From Burkholderiaceae bacterium (lineage in GTDB: Bacteria; Pseudomonadota; Gammaproteobacteria; Burkholderiales; Burkholderiaceae_C), in NCBI GenBank assembly GCA_024235895.1, contig JACKLM010000006.1, forward strand, positions 124,001 through 188,000: a stretch of 64,000 nucleotides of DNA, given 5' to 3'. Shown piece by piece: positions 24,368-33,449 of this stretch; the stretch's first letter is position 1; each line of letters starts with the position of its first letter. The translations under genes and the position numbers were made by a program. Under the pieces are notes generated by a model that ran no database searches, was not told the DNA's origin, and saw only the letters and a program-made list of their open reading frames with translations.

Positions 24368-27223
24368 ATGAATCTCCTCGCCCTGATCGTCCTGTTGCCG
24401 CTGGTGGCCGGCACCACGCTGTGCCTGGCGGCGGGCCGCGTCGAGTCGCCGGCGCGGCGGCGGCTGACGGCCTGGATCGCGGGTGCGGTCGCCGCCAGTT
24501 CGTTCGCGCTGCTGATGTCGCAGGCGCCGGCGGTGTTCGACGGCCAGACGCTGCTGCGACACGCCGAGTGGGTGCCGGCGATCGGGCTGAACGCGAACTT
24601 CCGGCTCGACGCGCTGGCGTGGATGTTCGCGTCGCTGATCAGCGGCATCGGGCTGCTGATCGTCGTCTACGCGGCCTACTACCTGCACCCGGGGCCGGAC
24701 GGTGACCCGGCGGGCAAGTTCTTCAGCCAGCTGATGCTGTTCATGGCGGCGATGCTGGGCATCGTCCTCTCGGACAACCTGCTGCTGCTGCTGGTGTTCT
24801 GGGAGCTGACCAGCATCTCGTCGTTCCTGCTCATCGGCTACTGGGGCGGCAAGGAGGAGTCGCGCCAGGGTGCGCGCATGGCGCTGGCGGTCACCGGTGG
24901 CGGCGGCCTCGTGATGCTGGCCGGTATCGTCGTGCTGGGGCAGATCGGCGGCAGCTTCGACCTGTCGGTGCTGCTGGCCAAGGGCGCCGAGGTGCAGGCG
25001 CACCCGCTGTACCCGGTGGCGCTGGGGCTGATCCTGGTCGGCTGCTTCACCAAGAGCGCGCAGCTGCCGTTCCACTTCTGGCTGCCCGAGGCGATGGCGG
25101 CGCCGACGCCGGTGTCGGCCTACCTGCACTCGGCGACGATGGTCAAGGCCGGGCTGTTCATGATGATGCGCCTGTACCCGGTGCTCGGGGGCACGGCGCT
25201 GTTCGAGGGCGTGGTCGCCAGCGTCGGGCTGGCAACGATGGTCTTCGCCGCCTTCGTCGCCATCTTCAAGCACGACCTGAAGGGGCTGCTGGCGTATTCG
25301 ACCGTCAGCCACCTGGGGCTGATCACCTTCCTGATCGGGCTGGCGTCGCCGATGTCGGCGGTGGTGGCGGTGTTCCACGTCCTCAACCACGCGAGCTTCA
25401 AGGCGGCGCTGTTCATGAGTGCCGGCATCGTCGACCACGAGACGCACACGCGCGACATTCGCAGGCTCGGCGGCCTGTTCGCGCTGATGCCGGTGATGGG
25501 CTGGATCGTGCTGATCGCCTCGGCCGCGATGGCCGGGCTGCCGCCGTTCAACGGCTTCATCAGCAAGGAGATGATGCTCGACGAGGCGCTGCACGCCGGC
25601 CACCGCATGTGGGGCGACTTCGGCTGGGCGGTGCCGGTGCTGGCGACGCTGGGCGGGCTGTTCTCGATGGCCTACTCGGTGCGGCTGGTGCACGACAGCT
25701 TCTTCGGCGGCCCGCCGCGCGACCTGCCGAACGCGCACCCGCACGAGCCGCCGCTGGGGATGAAGGCGCCGGCGCTGCTGCTGGTGGCGGTGTGCATCCT
25801 GGTCGGGCTGCTGCCGATGCTGGTCGCCGGGCCGCTGGTGGCGGTGGTCGCCGCATCCGTGCTCGGCGCGCCGGCGCCCGAGTTCCAGCTCGCGCTGTGG
25901 CACGGGCTGAACGTGCCGCTGGCGATGTCGGCGGTCGCGGTGGCCGGCGGCGCGCTGCTGTACGCGATGCTCAGGCGCGGCGGCCGCCTGCACCGCTACC
26001 TGCCCAGCGGGCGCGGCGGCAAGGCGGCGTTCTGGAGCCTGACCGACGGGCTGTTCGGCGGCGCGGGGCGCTTCACGGCGCTGGTCGAGAACGGCTCGCT
26101 GCAGCGCTATGCGGCGTGGATGGTCGCCAGCGCCGTCGTGCTGGGTGCGCTGCCCTTCCTGACCGGGCCGGGCGAGGGTCTGGGGGCCGACAGGCGCGCG
26201 CTGCTGCCGGCGCCGCCGGTGGCGATCGGCGTGTGGCTGATGCTGCTGCTCGTCGGCGCCGCGCTGCTGGTGATGCACCGCCAGCGCTTCGTCGCCGTGA
26301 TCCTGACCGGTGCCGTCGGGCTGGTGGCGTCGCTGGCCTTCGTCGCTTTGTCGGCGCCCGACCTGGCGATGACGCAGCTGTCGGTCGATGTCGTGTCGAC
26401 CGTGCTGCTGATGATGGGGCTGGCGCTGCTGCCGGCCTTCAGCCCGCGCGAGAGCAGTGCCGCGCGGCGCGGACGCGACGCGCTGCTCGCGCTGGCCGGC
26501 GGCGGCGGCGTGGCCTGGGTCGCGTGGCTGATGCTGACGCGCGACCACGAGTCGATCTCCTGGTACTTCCTCGAGCAATCGCTGCCGAAGGGCGGCGGGA
26601 CGAACGCGGTCAACGTGATCCTGGTCGACTTCCGCGGCTACGACACCTTTGGCGAGATCACGGTGCTGGGGATCGCCGCGGTCGGCGTGCTGGCGCTGCT
26701 GGACGGCCTGCGCGTGCGCCGGCCCGCGGCCGACCCCGAGGGCCGCACCTGGAGCTACGGGGCCGAGCCGCTGCTGCTGCGCATGGCAGCGCGCGTCGTG
26801 CTGCCGATGGCGCTGGTCGTCACCGCGTTCATCTTCTGGCGCGGCCACAACCTGCCCGGTGGCGGCTTCATCGCCGGGCTGGTGACGGCGGTGGCGCTGG
26901 TGCTGCAGTACATGGCGATGGGGCAGGCGCGCGCCGAGGCCGTCGTGCACGGCGCGGCGGGACGGCGCTTCACGCGCTGGATCGGCATCGGCCTGGGCAT
27001 CGCCTGGCTGACCGGCACGGGGGCGTTCCTCCTCGGCAAGCCCTTCCTGACCAGCGCACACGGTCATCCGACCGTGCCGCTGCTGGGCGAGTTGCCGCTG
27101 GCGACCGCGGCGCTGTTCGACCTCGGCGTGTACGTCACCGTCGTCGGCGCGACGATGCTGATGCTGTCGGTGCTCGGCGCGGCGAGCAAGGAGCCGGGCG
27201 CGCGGCGGGGGATGGCGGCATGA
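24368..27223 (+). CDS. mrpA: Mrp Na+/H+ antiporter subunit A fused to subunit B (PhaAB-like)
   Basis: MrpA is the large proton-pumping-like subunit of the multi-subunit Na+/H+ antiporter, related to NuoL/NuoM. The 951-residue membrane protein has the antiporter core with FWELTSISSFLLIGYW, the lysine helix FTKSAQLPFHFWLPEAMAAPTPVSAYLHSATMVKAG and a His-rich LNHASFKAALFMSAGIVDHE. A C-terminal DUF4040/MbhE-like part follows. After residue ~800 a complete MrpB domain is fused (FIFWRGHNLPGGGFIAGLV), so no separate mrpB gene is needed, as in rhizobial PhaAB. An in-frame GTG at 24350 is an alternative start. It is first of a six-gene operon in which most neighbouring genes overlap. Confidence 0.95.
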   Translation: MNLLALIVLLPLVAGTTLCLAAGRVESPARRRLTAWIAGAVAASSFALLMSQAPAVFDGQTLLRHAEWVPAIGLNANFRLDALAWMFASLISGIGLLIVVYAAYYLHPGPDGDPAGKFFSQLMLFMAAMLGIVLSDNLLLLLVFWELTSISSFLLIGYWGGKEESRQGARMALAVTGGGGLVMLAGIVVLGQIGGSFDLSVLLAKGAEVQAHPLYPVALGLILVGCFTKSAQLPFHFWLPEAMAAPTPVSAYLHSATMVKAGLFMMMRLYPVLGGTALFEGVVASVGLATMVFAAFVAIFKHDLKGLLAYSTVSHLGLITFLIGLASPMSAVVAVFHVLNHASFKAALFMSAGIVDHETHTRDIRRLGGLFALMPVMGWIVLIASAAMAGLPPFNGFISKEMMLDEALHAGHRMWGDFGWAVPVLATLGGLFSMAYSVRLVHDSFFGGPPRDLPNAHPHEPPLGMKAPALLLVAVCILVGLLPMLVAGPLVAVVAASVLGAPAPEFQLALWHGLNVPLAMSAVAVAGGALLYAMLRRGGRLHRYLPSGRGGKAAFWSLTDGLFGGAGRFTALVENGSLQRYAAWMVASAVVLGALPFLTGPGEGLGADRRALLPAPPVAIGVWLMLLLVGAALLVMHRQRFVAVILTGAVGLVASLAFVALSAPDLAMTQLSVDVVSTVLLMMGLALLPAFSPRESSAARRGRDALLALAGGGGVAWVAWLMLTRDHESISWYFLEQSLPKGGGTNAVNVILVDFRGYDTFGEITVLGIAAVGVLALLDGLRVRRPAADPEGRTWSYGAEPLLLRMAARVVLPMALVVTAFIFWRGHNLPGGGFIAGLVTAVALVLQYMAMGQARAEAVVHGAAGRRFTRWIGIGLGIAWLTGTGAFLLGKPFLTSAHGHPTVPLLGELPLATAALFDLGVYVTVVGATMLMLSVLGAASKEPGARRGMAA

Positions 27224-27681
27224 CGGCGCCGAGCATGGAGCTGCTGGTGGCCACCGGCATCGGCTGGGTGGTCGCGGTCGGCATCTACCTGATGTTGCGC
27301 GGGCGCAGCTTCCCGGTCGTGCTCGGGCTGACGCTGATCGGCTATGCGGTCAACGTCTTCATCTTCTCGATGGGGCGGCTGTGGAGCGGCGCGCCGCCGA
27401 TCCTGACCGGCGACGGCGCGGTGGCCGACCCGCTGCCGCAGGCGCTGGTGCTGACCGCGATCGTGATCGGCTTCGCGACCACCGGCTTCGTGATCGAGAT
27501 GGCGCTGCGCAGCCGCCACGAGGGCGGCAGCGACCATGTCGACGGCCGGCCGGATGCGTCGGCGACGCCGCCCGGGGTGGCCGCGGCCGGCCACTCGGCC
27601 GCTCTGGCGAGTGACAACCCGCCCGATCCGCGGGCCGCTGCCGGCGTCGGCCGCGGCGCGCCGCAGGAGGCTGGCCGGTGA
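27220..27681 (+). CDS. mrpC: Mrp Na+/H+ antiporter subunit C
   Basis: This is a NuoK-like three-helix membrane subunit. The core (residues ~5-105) shows VGIYLMLRGRSFPVVLGLTLIGYAVNVFIF and DPLPQALVLTAIVIGFATTGFVIEMALR, the MrpC signature around the conserved PLPQALVLTAIVI. A ~45-residue hydrophilic Ala/Pro/Gly tail makes it longer (153 residues) than the usual ~115. It overlaps mrpA and mrpD by 4 bp each. Confidence 0.94.
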   Translation: MTAPSMELLVATGIGWVVAVGIYLMLRGRSFPVVLGLTLIGYAVNVFIFSMGRLWSGAPPILTGDGAVADPLPQALVLTAIVIGFATTGFVIEMALRSRHEGGSDHVDGRPDASATPPGVAAAGHSAALASDNPPDPRAAAGVGRGAPQEAGR

Positions 27682-29300
27682 ACGCCCTGGCGGCGCAGCT
27701 GCCGATCGTGCCGGTGCTGCTGCCGTCGCTGACGGCGATCGTGCTGCTGCTGATCGGCGACCACGGCGGCGACGAGCATGGCGGGCACTCGCACGAGAAG
27801 CTCGCCTGGGCGCGACGCATCGCGCTCGGGTCGGGGCTGCTGGGCCTGGCCGTTGCCGCCTGGCTGGTCGCGCAGGCGGCCGCCGGCGAGCTGCTCGTCT
27901 ACCGCGTCGGGGACTGGCCGGCGCCGTTCGGCATCGTCGTCGTCATCGACCGCCTGGGCGCGCTGATGCTGCTGCTCAGTTCGCTCGTCGCGCTGCCGGT
28001 GCTTTGGTACGCCTGCGGCGGCTGGGACGCGCACGGGCGGCACTTCCACGCGATCTTCCAGTTCCAGCTGATGGGGCTGCACGGGGCCTTCGTCACCGGC
28101 GACCTGTTCAACCTGTTCGTCTTCTTCGAGGTGCTGCTGATCGCCAGCTACGTGCTGATGGCACACGGCCACGGACGCGAGCGATTCCGCGTCGGCCTGC
28201 ACTACGTCGTGCTCAATCTGGCGGCCTCGGCGCTGTTCCTGATCGGGGTGGCGCTGCTGTACGCCAAGACCGGCACGCTCAACCTGGCCGACCTGGCGCT
28301 GCGCGTGCCCGAGGTGACAGCACCCGAGTCGGTCGTCGTGCAGTCCGCGGCACTGCTGTTGCTGGTCGTCTTCGGCTTCAAGGCGGCGCTGCTGCCGCTG
28401 TCGATGTGGCTGCCGGCGACCTACGCCGCGGCCTCGCCGCCGGTGGCGGCGCTGTTCGCGATCATGACCAAGGTCGGCGTCTACGCGATCTGGCGCGTGC
28501 ACGGGGTGGTCTTCGGGGCCGACGCCGGCGACGCCGCGCTGACCGCCGAGCCGCTGCTGCTGCCGATGGCGCTGGCGACCAGCGTGGCGGGCGTGCTGGG
28601 CATGCTCGCGGCGCGCACGATGGCGCGGCTGGTCGCCTGGCTGACGGTGGCGTCGGTCGGGACGATCCTGGCGGCGATCGGGCTGTTCAGCGCGGCCGCC
28701 TGGTCGGCGGCGATGTACTACATGGCCAACAGCACGCTCGTCATCGCGGGGCTGTTCCTGCTCACCGAACTGGTCGCGGCGCAGCGCGGCGACGCCGCCG
28801 ACCGGCTGGCGCCGGCGTCGCCGGTCGCGCAGCCGGTGCTGCTGGGACTGATGCTGCTGCTGGCGGCGGCGTCGGCCGCCGGGCTGCCCCCGCTGCCCGG
28901 GTTCATCGGCAAGCTGATGCTGCTCGAGGCGGCGAGCGCGCACGCGGCGCAGGTCGCGGTGTGGACGGTGGTGCTGGGGGTCGGCTTCCTGACGCTGATC
29001 GGGCTCGCGCGCGCGGGCAGCGTGCTGTTCTGGCACGTGCGCGACGACCTGCCGCCGATGGGCGCCTCCGGGGCCAGCCCGCAGCTCGTCGGCGCGACGC
29101 TGCTGCTGCTGGCCGCGACGGTGGCGATGAGCGCGCTGGCCGCGCCGATCCAGCGCTACACCGCGGCCGCCGCGGCGCAGCTCGGCGACCGCGCGGCCTA
29201 TGCGCGCGCGGTGCTCGGCGAGGCGGGCGAGGCGATCGACACCACCCGCCCCTACCGTTTCGCGCCGCCGCCGGCGGCGATGCAGGAGGGCGGGCGGTGA
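27678..29300 (+). CDS. mrpD: Mrp Na+/H+ antiporter subunit D
   Basis: MrpD is the second NuoN-like antiporter subunit (540 residues, about 14 helices). Visible family features are GDLFNLFVFFEVLLIASYVLMAHG, with the conserved helix-5 Glu, the lysine helix FGFKAALLPLSMWLPATYAAASPPVAALFAIMTKVGVYA, and LPPLPGFIGKLMLLEAA. A His-rich stretch (DEHGGHSHEK) lies between helices 1 and 2. Translation starts at GTG 27678, overlapping the mrpC stop; an ATG start is not available in that position. mrpE follows after 58 bp. Confidence 0.94.
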   Translation: MNALAAQLPIVPVLLPSLTAIVLLLIGDHGGDEHGGHSHEKLAWARRIALGSGLLGLAVAAWLVAQAAAGELLVYRVGDWPAPFGIVVVIDRLGALMLLLSSLVALPVLWYACGGWDAHGRHFHAIFQFQLMGLHGAFVTGDLFNLFVFFEVLLIASYVLMAHGHGRERFRVGLHYVVLNLAASALFLIGVALLYAKTGTLNLADLALRVPEVTAPESVVVQSAALLLLVVFGFKAALLPLSMWLPATYAAASPPVAALFAIMTKVGVYAIWRVHGVVFGADAGDAALTAEPLLLPMALATSVAGVLGMLAARTMARLVAWLTVASVGTILAAIGLFSAAAWSAAMYYMANSTLVIAGLFLLTELVAAQRGDAADRLAPASPVAQPVLLGLMLLLAAASAAGLPPLPGFIGKLMLLEAASAHAAQVAVWTVVLGVGFLTLIGLARAGSVLFWHVRDDLPPMGASGASPQLVGATLLLLAATVAMSALAAPIQRYTAAAAAQLGDRAAYARAVLGEAGEAIDTTRPYRFAPPPAAMQEGGR

Positions 29301-29358
29301 AAGCCATGCGACCGGGGCGCGGGCATCGCGCGGGTCCGACGCGGCGCGGAGGATCTCG

Positions 29359-29892
29359 GTGAGCGCGCCCGCAACGCGTGATCGCGGCCAGGGCCGCCCC
29401 GGCTGGCTCGCGCACCCGGCGTTGTCGGTGCTGCTGGCGGCGGTCTGGCTGCTGCTGCAGCAGAGCCTGGCGCCGGCGCAGCTCGTCGCCGCCGCGGTGT
29501 TCGGCCTCGTCGTGCCGCGGCTGGTGCACGGCTTCATCGGGCCGGCGGTGCGGCTTCATGCGCCTTGGACGATGGTGCGGCTGTTCGTCGTCGTGTTGTG
29601 GGACATCGTCGTGTCCAACCTGACGGTGGCGCGCATCGTGCTGAACCCGGCCTCGGACCCGCAGCCGGCCTGGGTGCCGGTGCCGCTGGACGGCACCCAC
29701 CCGAACGTGGCGACGCTGCTGGCGACGATCATCACGATGACCCCGGGCACGGTCTCGTGCGTCGTCGACGAGTCCGAGCACCACATCCTGGTGCACGCGC
29801 TGGACTGCGACGACCCGCCGGCGCTGGCGGCGCAGATCAAGCAGCGCTACGAGGCGCCGCTGCGGCGCATCTTCGAAGGAGTCGGCGCATGA
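29359..29892 (+). CDS. mrpE: Mrp Na+/H+ antiporter subunit E
   Basis: The 177-residue subunit has two N-terminal membrane helices (LSVLLAAVWLLLQQSLAPAQLVAAAVFGLVVP). A hydrophilic MNHE domain contains PNVATLLATIITMTPGTVSCVVDE and a conserved HILVHALDCDDP. It is needed for assembly of the complex. A GTG at 29359 with GGAGGA shortly upstream is the chosen start; upstream in-frame sequence has no family similarity. It overlaps mrpF by 4 bp. Confidence 0.92.
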   Translation: MSAPATRDRGQGRPGWLAHPALSVLLAAVWLLLQQSLAPAQLVAAAVFGLVVPRLVHGFIGPAVRLHAPWTMVRLFVVVLWDIVVSNLTVARIVLNPASDPQPAWVPVPLDGTHPNVATLLATIITMTPGTVSCVVDESEHHILVHALDCDDPPALAAQIKQRYEAPLRRIFEGVGA

Positions 29893-30161
29893 TGGTCGAG
29901 TGGGCCCTGAACTTCGCGTTCGTCGCCGTCGGGGCGGCGCTGGTGCTGTGCGCGTGGCGGCTGCTGCGCGGCCCGGAGGCCGCCGACCGCGCGCTGGCGC
30001 TCGACACGATGTACATCAACGTCGTCGCGCTCGTGATCCTGCTCGGGATCCGCTTCGGCACCGAGCTGTTCTTCGAGGCGGCGCTGCTGATCGCGCTGCT
30101 GGGTTTCGTCTCGACGGTGGCGCTGGCGCGCTTCCTGTCGCGCGGCGACGTCATCGAATAG
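29889..30161 (+). CDS. mrpF: Mrp Na+/H+ antiporter subunit F
   Basis: This 90-residue protein has three membrane helices. It shows the MrpF signature of LRGPEAADRALALDTMYINVVALVILLGIRF followed by ALLIALLGFVSTVALARFLSRGDVIE. The arginine and aspartate in the first loop are conserved in the family. It is coupled to mrpE by a 4-bp overlap and lies 9 bp before mrpG. Confidence 0.94.
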   Translation: MMVEWALNFAFVAVGAALVLCAWRLLRGPEAADRALALDTMYINVVALVILLGIRFGTELFFEAALLIALLGFVSTVALARFLSRGDVIE

Positions 30162-30170
30162 GGCCGCGCG

Positions 30171-30515
30171 ATGGCGCTCGACCAGCTTCACGGGGCATGG
30201 CAGGCGGTGATCGCGGCGATGCTCGTCGTCGGCGGTGTCTTCGCGCTCGTCGGCGCGATCGGCATGCTGCGCTTTCGCGACTTCTACATGCGGCTGCACG
30301 CGCCGACCAAGGCGACGACGCTGGGCGTCGGCGGGGTGCTGATCGCCAGCATGGCGGCCAACTGGGGGCAGGGCAACTACGGCGTGCACGAGCTGCTGAT
30401 CACGCTGTTCCTGTTCATCACCGCGCCGGTATCGGCCAACCTGCTGGCCAAGGCCGCGCTGCACCTGCGCGCGAAGTCCAAGGCGGCGCCGCCGCCCGGG
30501 CATCCGCATCCCTGA
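30171..30515 (+). CDS. mrpG: Mrp Na+/H+ antiporter subunit G
   Basis: The 114-residue, three-helix subunit has the MrpG core GVFALVGAIGMLRFRDFYMRLHAPTKATTLGVGGVLIAS and a final LITLFLFITAPVSANLLAKAALH. It completes operon 1 (AB-C-D-E-F-G). Its stop lies 6 bp from the stop of the opposing mrpG of operon 2, so the two operons meet tail to tail with no room for separate terminators. Confidence 0.94.
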   Translation: MALDQLHGAWQAVIAAMLVVGGVFALVGAIGMLRFRDFYMRLHAPTKATTLGVGGVLIASMAANWGQGNYGVHELLITLFLFITAPVSANLLAKAALHLRAKSKAAPPPGHPHP

Positions 30516-30521
30516 GGGCGC

Positions 30522-30851
30522 TCAGCGCCGATCCTGCTGGTCGCCGACGCGCGGCGCGTCGCGGATCGCGTCCTCGAGCCCGGCCTCGCGCACGGCGGCG
30601 CGTGCCAGCAGGTGCGAGGCGACCGGCAGCGTCGCGGCCAGGAAGCCGAGGATCAGCGCCAGCCGCCACAGCCACTCGACCTCGGGCATGCGCAGCGCCG
30701 CGCCGACGCCGACCAGCGCCAGCGCCAGCGTGCCCGCCTTGGTCGCCGCATGCTGGCGCGCCAGGGCGTCCGGCAGCGTGATCACGCCCCAGGCGGCGAC
30801 GACCAGCAGCAGCGCGCCGGCCACGAGCAGCAGGTCGCCGGCGAGCGTCAT
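30522..30851 (-). CDS. mrpG: Mrp Na+/H+ antiporter subunit G, second operon
   Basis: The 109-residue three-helix protein resembles MrpG. LLLVVAAWGVITLPDALARQHAATKAGTLALALVGVGAAL corresponds to the R-L-H-A-x-TKA-x-T core of the other mrpG, and the final LPVASHLLARAA fits the family end. Sequence identity with the first mrpG is low, so this is an ancient paralogue, not a recent duplication. It is last in operon 2 and overlaps mrpF by 4 bp. Confidence 0.85.
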   Translation of the reverse strand: MTLAGDLLLVAGALLLVVAAWGVITLPDALARQHAATKAGTLALALVGVGAALRMPEVEWLWRLALILGFLAATLPVASHLLARAAVREAGLEDAIRDAPRVGDQQDRR

Positions 30852-31183
30852 CGCGGTCCTTCGCGGCCGCCGCGCCGCGTCGTCGCCGCGTCGGCCGTGG
30901 CGCCGCGGCGGACGGCGTCGCGCCGCGGCGCGCGCTCGATCAGCCGTGCCCAGCCGATCGTCGCGACGAAGCCGACCAGCGCCAGCCCGATCGCGACATC
31001 GAGGAAGACCGTGCGCGCGGTGGCGAGCGACGCCGCGATCGCCAGCGCGATTCCGGCGGCGAGGAAGATGTCGAGCGCGACGATGCGGTCGGCGTTCGTC
31101 GGCCCGCCGACGATGCGCCAGACCGCCAGCCCCGCGGCCAGCAGCGCGCCGACGACGAGCAGCGTGATCGCGACCCCGCTCAT
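30848..31183 (-). CDS. mrpF: Mrp Na+/H+ antiporter subunit F, second operon
   Basis: The 111-residue protein has three helices with the MrpF pattern VGGPTNADRIVALDIFLAAGIALAIA followed by FLDVAIGLALVGFVATIGWARLI. It has an Arg-rich hydrophilic tail absent from the first copy. The conserved G-P-x-x-A-D-R motif between helices 1 and 2 is kept. It sits 43 bp after mrpE. Confidence 0.88.
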   Translation of the reverse strand: MSGVAITLLVVGALLAAGLAVWRIVGGPTNADRIVALDIFLAAGIALAIAASLATARTVFLDVAIGLALVGFVATIGWARLIERAPRRDAVRRGATADAATTRRGGREGPR

Positions 31184-31226
31184 GCGGCGGTCCTGCGCAT
31201 GCCGAGGGCCCCAGGGGAGCGATGTG

Positions 31227-31571
31227 TCATTGCGGCCTCCCGAACAGCGCCACCAGCCCGGGCTCGAAGTCGCGCCGGATCCCGGCCACCAGCGCGTCGG
31301 TGTCGGACGCGTCGAGCACGTGCAGCAGCAGCTCGCGCTCGTCCATGTCGATGTCGATCGTCGTCGTGCCCGGGGTCAGCGACACCATCGCCCCGAGCAG
31401 CGCCGCGCCCTGCTCGCTCATCGGTGCAAAGCGCACGCGCAGCAGCGCCAGCGGCGGCGGCGTGCCGCCCGGGCGCCCGGCGCGCAGGATCACCGCCACC
31501 GTCTGCAGCCCGGAGACGACGATCGCGCGCACGAAGCGCAGCAGCAGCGTGGCGGCGGCCAGCAGCTTCAT
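31227..31571 (-). CDS. mrpE: Mrp Na+/H+ antiporter subunit E, short form, second operon
   Basis: The 114-residue protein has the MNHE core: a membrane helix near the start, LLRVRFAPMSEQGAALLGAMVSLTPGTTTIDID and RELLLHVLDA, corresponding to the TMTPGT and VHALD segments of the other copy. It lacks the first ~50 residues and one to two helices of the 177-residue paralogue. Short MrpE forms exist in other bacteria, so this need not be a broken gene. The reading frame is intact and fits between mrpD (4-bp gap) and mrpF. Confidence 0.82.
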   Translation of the reverse strand: MKLLAAATLLLRFVRAIVVSGLQTVAVILRAGRPGGTPPPLALLRVRFAPMSEQGAALLGAMVSLTPGTTTIDIDMDERELLLHVLDASDTDALVAGIRRDFEPGLVALFGRPQ

Positions 31572-31575
31572 CGCC

Positions 31576-33030
31576 TCAGCCTCCCCCCAGCGAGCGCGCC
31601 GCCGCCTGCGCGTAGGCCGCCAGCGGCTGCGGGGCGAGCCCGATCGCCAGCGTCACCGCCGCCAGGGCGCCGGTCGCGAGCCAGGCCGGCGCGAGCCGGG
31701 CGTCGCGCGGCGGGGCCCAGTGCTCGTCGGGATGCTTCTTCCAGAACGCCTCCATCCAGATCTTCATCATCGAGTACAGCGTCAGCACGCTGACCGCCAG
31801 CGCCACCGCCGTCCAGACCCAGCGGCCCTGCGCCAGCGCCTCCTGCAGCACCAGCAGCTTGGCCCAGAACCCCGACAGCGGCGGGATGCCGACCAGCGAC
31901 AGCGCCGGCACCAGGAACAGCACGCCCAGCAGCGGCCTGGTGTGGTACAGGCCACCGATGCGGCGCAGGTCGTAGCTGCCCGTCAGACGCCAGACGATGG
32001 CCGCGATCAGGAACAGGTTGGCCTTCACGACGATGTGGTGCACCGTGTAAAAGAGGGTGGCGGCGTTGCCGGCCTCGCCGCCGAGCGCGATCGCGAGCAG
32101 GATGTAGCCGATCTGGCTGACGATGTGGAAGGCCAGGATGCGCCGCATGTCCCAGTGGTAGGCCGCGCCGAGCACGCCCAGCAGCATGGTCGCGGCCGCG
32201 ACCCAGCCCAGCGCCTCCAGCAGCAGCGCCGGCGCCGGCGCGAAGACGTCGCCCACGGTGCGCAGCACCGCGTAGACGCCGACCTTGGTCAAGAGCCCGG
32301 CGAACAGCGCCAGCACCGGCGCCGGCAGCGTGTGGTAGCTCGCCGGCAGCCAGGCGTAGAGCGGGAAGGCGCCGGCCTTGACGAGGAAGGCCAGCAGCAG
32401 CGCGGCCAGCACCACCGTGGCCAGCCCCGGCGGCAGCGCCGGCGCGGCCTGCGCCAGGGCGCCGTAGTTGAGGTGCCCGGTGACGGCGTAGACGGCGCCG
32501 ACGGCGATCAGCAGCAGCAGCGTGCCCAGCAGGTTGAGCACCAGGTACTTGAAGCTGGCGTCGAGCTGGTCGACGCGGCCACCGATCGCGAACAGGCCGA
32601 TCGCGCAGATCAGCATGACCTCGAACCAGACGTAGAGGTTGAACAGGTCCGCCGTGGCGAAGGCGCCGCCGACGCCGGCCAGCACGCCGTGCAGCAGCGG
32701 CAGCAGCATCGGGTGGCGGTTGCCGGGGTCGGCGTCGCTGGCCAGGAACAGCAGCGACGCCGCGCCCATCAGCGCCGTGATCAGCACCAGCGCGCTGCCG
32801 GTGCGGTCGAGTCGGAATTCGATGCCGAACGGCGCGGCCCAGCCGCCGAAGGCCGCCTGCGCCGGCTGGTCGCCAGCGGCCAGCGCCACCAGCGCGATCG
32901 CGCAGGCGAGGAAGGCGATGCTGCCCGCGGCGCTGACGAGCGTCTGCAGCGCCGGCCGGCGGCTGGCCAGCGTGGCCAGCGCGGCGGTGGCCAGCGGCAC
33001 CAGCACCGGGGCGACGACCAGCGCGGTCAT
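31576..33030 (-). CDS. mrpD: Mrp Na+/H+ antiporter subunit D, second operon
   Basis: The 484-residue NuoN-like antiporter subunit has FATADLFNLYVWFEVMLICAIGLFAIGG, with the conserved Glu, the lysine helix LAFLVKAGAFPLYAWLPASYHTLPAPVLALFAGLLTKVGVYAV, VHHIVVKANLFLIAAI and LVGIPPLSGFWAKLLVLQEAL. The ATG at 33030 overlaps the mrpC stop and gives the usual N-terminus; longer in-frame sequence upstream is coding for mrpC in another frame. It diverges strongly from the other mrpD. Confidence 0.92.
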   Translation of the reverse strand: MTALVVAPVLVPLATAALATLASRRPALQTLVSAAGSIAFLACAIALVALAAGDQPAQAAFGGWAAPFGIEFRLDRTGSALVLITALMGAASLLFLASDADPGNRHPMLLPLLHGVLAGVGGAFATADLFNLYVWFEVMLICAIGLFAIGGRVDQLDASFKYLVLNLLGTLLLLIAVGAVYAVTGHLNYGALAQAAPALPPGLATVVLAALLLAFLVKAGAFPLYAWLPASYHTLPAPVLALFAGLLTKVGVYAVLRTVGDVFAPAPALLLEALGWVAAATMLLGVLGAAYHWDMRRILAFHIVSQIGYILLAIALGGEAGNAATLFYTVHHIVVKANLFLIAAIVWRLTGSYDLRRIGGLYHTRPLLGVLFLVPALSLVGIPPLSGFWAKLLVLQEALAQGRWVWTAVALAVSVLTLYSMMKIWMEAFWKKHPDEHWAPPRDARLAPAWLATGALAAVTLAIGLAPQPLAAYAQAAARSLGGG

Positions 33031-33449
33031 CGCCCGCCCTCCTGCGGCGGCCGGGCCGGGTCGCAGCCGGCGCGCGGCAGCGGCGGCTTGACCGGGTCGT
33101 CGACCACAGGCTCGGCGTGGCGCAGGGCCAGCGCATCGTCGCTGCCGGCATCGCGGATCAGCCGCAGCATCAGCACGAGCGAGATGCACACCAGCGCGAA
33201 GCCGATCACGATGGCGGTCAGCACCAAGGCCTGCGGCAGCGGGTTGGCCCCCTCGCCCAGCAGCGTCTGCCCCGGCGGCACGACCGCCGGCAGCGACGAG
33301 CCCAGGCGGCCGGCGCCGAACAGCACCAGGTTGGCCGCCGCGCCGAGCACCGCCAGCCCGATGACGATGCGGAAGGCGTCGCGCGACAGCGTCAGATAGA
33401 CGCCGGCGGCCACCGTGACCCAGACCGTGGCGGCGAGGACCCAGATCAT
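33027..33449 (-). CDS. mrpC: Mrp Na+/H+ antiporter subunit C, second operon
   Basis: The 140-residue NuoK-like subunit has three helices with VAAGVYLTLSRDAFRIVIGLAVLGAAANLVLFGAGRLGSS and NPLPQALVLTAIVIGFALVCISLVLMLRLI, the MrpC signature. A ~35-residue Pro-rich hydrophilic tail follows. It overlaps both neighbours by 4 bp. Confidence 0.92.
   Translation of the reverse strand: MIWVLAATVWVTVAAGVYLTLSRDAFRIVIGLAVLGAAANLVLFGAGRLGSSLPAVVPPGQTLLGEGANPLPQALVLTAIVIGFALVCISLVLMLRLIRDAGSDDALALRHAEPVVDDPVKPPLPRAGCDPARPPQEGGR

Noticed and set aside
31227..31571. Second mrpE as a truncated pseudogene
   Set aside because: Its frame is intact, its conserved TPGT core is present, it sits neatly between mrpD and mrpF, and short MrpE forms are known.
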